From Rhea pennata (Eukaryota; Chordata; Aves; Rheiformes; Rheidae): a stretch of 64,000 nucleotides of DNA. Positions 62,114 through 64,000 of this stretch are shown in pieces. The position numbers and the translations under genes are program-made. The notes beneath the pieces are model-generated. The model was not told the origin of the DNA. It made no database searches and saw nothing but the letters and a program-made list of their open reading frames with translations. Location of the stretch: the NCBI RefSeq assembly GCF_028389875.1, contig NC_084672.1, forward strand, positions 889,501 through 953,500, written 5' to 3'. Within the stretch, counting starts at the first letter, position 1, and each line of letters opens with the position of its first letter.

Positions 62114-63494
62114 GTAAAAAGCTTATCAGCAGATGACGTGTCTGTGTCTTGTAGGAAATTTATCAGCTGATACCTGCTACCACATCAGAAATGTTAGGTG
62201 CAAGTGGACAGTCCTTTTTTCTTGTTTGATGCAGTTATAAAAACAATTGATTTCTGCAACATATGAGATTGTGAGTGTATTCTTAGTCTGGCCTCCGGAG
62301 GCACTGAGGCTTATGTGGTTATACTATGTGTCTATTTCCCTCTCACACACACTACCAATAATTTCTGAGCCTTTTGACCAATTTCAGCCAGATTTGACAG
62401 TTGGAAGTTTCAAAGGTGAGTGCTTCAAAATTTCTCCACTGGATAAAGGAGAAGAATTAAAATAAGTGTCCCTCCTATAGACAGGGTTGCAGCATAATCT
62501 CAAGAGTTGATTTATTGGTTGCCAGTTATACTTGGAGAATAAACAGCAGTATCATCATTTGCTCAGTGTCTTCCTGTTTCTCTGAACAGCTAGCTTGAGG
62601 ATGATGTGGGGAAGGTTTAGGCATGAGAGAAGTGTTGCAGTGAAAGGGGCTGGAGGAGTTGCAGTTAAAAAGTGAACAACACAAATCTACAGAAAACAGA
62701 CTTACTGCTCCTTGATCAACTGACTTTGCGTTGATGTGAAACCTTTTTTTTTTTTTATCTGTATTACACTTCAATTGGCATGTTCAAATACTGTCCTACT
62801 TAAAACTTAAACTGAAGCATCTACTATTTGTGACATGACCAAGCAGTTTCAAATTATTTGTTATGTGCATTTTTGGTTCTTTTGGAAAAAGACAACAAAT
62901 ACTTATTTTTTTTTCCTTCCTTTCAACTGGCTTAAAATGTTAAAATTAATGGGTTCAAGAAAGTGCATTTAAAGAAAGTTTATATGTTAAGGCTTTAAAA
63001 TATTTCCTTTCAGTATTGTTTTGTAAGTCCTTCATTCTGACTTTTCTTGATGAAAAAACATGAAAGATAGCATGTGGTATGCTCACTTTCTCTCTAGAAG
63101 GAGTTTAATCAAAAGAATGTCGGCATTCATGTCAAGAGGACCAACATTTTCCAAAATCCTTAGTTATGTAGTTCTCTGCTTTTTATTTTAATGTAACTTC
63201 TGTGATGTGCTGCAGCTTTGGCTAACATCATAGCTCTTGAAACAATAAATTATAAATGCTGCTTGGTAGATTTTTTGGGGGGGAAAGGATTAAAAAAAAT
63301 TTTAAAAATTGAAAAATGCATAAACGTGTAATTGGTCTAAGCTTGATCAAATACATCTTTATTGAAAATCTGTTGACAAGGTAGCACAATAGAGGACTGA
63401 TCACTCATTAAAATGTAATGAGTTTTCTTTTTGCGATAGCATTATAAACTTCTTTTGGAGTCCTCTAAAAACTAAACACTTCTTCATTCTGTAG

Positions 63495-63668
63495 GTTTGC
63501 ACACTGATAGTGATGGAAATGCTGATACAGTGAAGCAGATACCTCCAAATTCTCTTCAGCATTTAAATTTTGAAGAAAATACAGAAAATCAGAAAGAAAA
63601 CAAAATTAAAACAGACCATATAAAACTTCCAAAGAGCAGAGTTAGCGACTTGCAGAAGATGAAGCAAA
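63495..63668 (+). CDS. GOLM2: GOLM2 exon 8
   Basis: 174 bases between a TTCATTCTGTAG acceptor and a GTAAGT donor. It begins GLHTDSDGNADTVKQIPPNS and ends DHIKLPKSRVSDLQKMKQ, leaving one base (phase 1). The RVSDxxKxKQ ending is a family signature that precedes the conserved acidic C-terminal part encoded by exons beyond the window. Both borders are phase 1. In mammals an exon in this part of the gene is alternatively used, and this symmetric exon would allow that. Confidence 0.92.
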
Positions 63669-64000
63669 GTAAGTTGGTCAATATCATTATACCTCATATA
63701 TTAAGAGAATCTCTTTGTTTTATATCTGTTCTGATAATAATCTTTACAAATAATAAACATTTTGGTGCATGGTCTTCTGGAGAGTAAGCCTGAAAAGAAA
63801 TTTAATGTATGACTGCACAGAACTTATCTCTGAATATGTTGGCTTTCAGATATATTTACCTATTTAAAATCTTCGTTGCTAATAGGAATTTAAAATGTTT
63901 TTGGAAATCACTACATGTGAAATAGATTGTTAGATGAAGACTTTTGATATGTGCGTGATATTGACATACTCATGCTATATTACTTAGATTACATGTTTTG

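Overview
This is vertebrate nuclear DNA, most likely from a bird. It carries parts of two intron-containing genes in head-to-head (divergent) arrangement, separated by about 45 kb with no recognisable protein-coding exon. The protein signatures identify the genes as FRMD5 (minus strand, left) and GOLM2, formerly CASC4 (plus strand, right). In human the same two genes are divergent neighbours on 15q15.3 with a wider gap, so this is conserved synteny. The bird assignment rests on CR1-type LINE remnants, low overall repeat content, very CpG-rich promoters, and the absence of Alu, L1 or B-type SINEs. The species cannot be fixed from the sequence, and another sauropsid is not excluded.

Layout. 1-3838 is the start of FRMD5 intron 1 (minus strand). 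3839-3940 is the first coding exon of FRMD5 (34 codons), inside a large CpG island (about 2,830-4,715) that holds the promoter and 5'UTR. 3,941-48,945 is the shared upstream region. Its first third (to about 17.5 kb) has several further CpG-dense patches, a 13-bp minisatellite and simple repeats, but no gene I can support. Its AT-richer remainder contains old transposon debris: a CR1 tail near 34.2 kb, an L2-like LINE near 41.3-42.3 kb that seems to be split by an unidentified insertion of about 400 bp, and a 1.75-kb CR1-clade LINE at 45.1-46.9 kb. A 51-bp sequence is present twice 867 bp apart (34.4 and 35.3 kb), one copy forming part of a 21-bp-stem hairpin.

48.36-49.3 kb is the GOLM2 CpG-island promoter, with two perfect TCTCGCGAGA palindromes, an ETS-like site and a YY1-like site. 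Eight coding exons of GOLM2 follow (48946-49272, 57342-57396, 58160-58262, 59257-59347, 60532-60676, 61568-61648, 62015-62113, 63495-63668). All have GT-AG introns and compatible phases, giving 1,075 coding bases (358 codons plus one base). The 3' end of the gene lies beyond the window.

Functionally, FRMD5 is a FERM-domain membrane-cytoskeleton adaptor and GOLM2 a Golgi type II membrane protein. Nothing in the sequence links their activities, and the head-to-head order with 45 kb between starts is too wide for a shared bidirectional promoter. I found no prokaryotic-type system, CRISPR array or rRNA, and no convincing tRNA.
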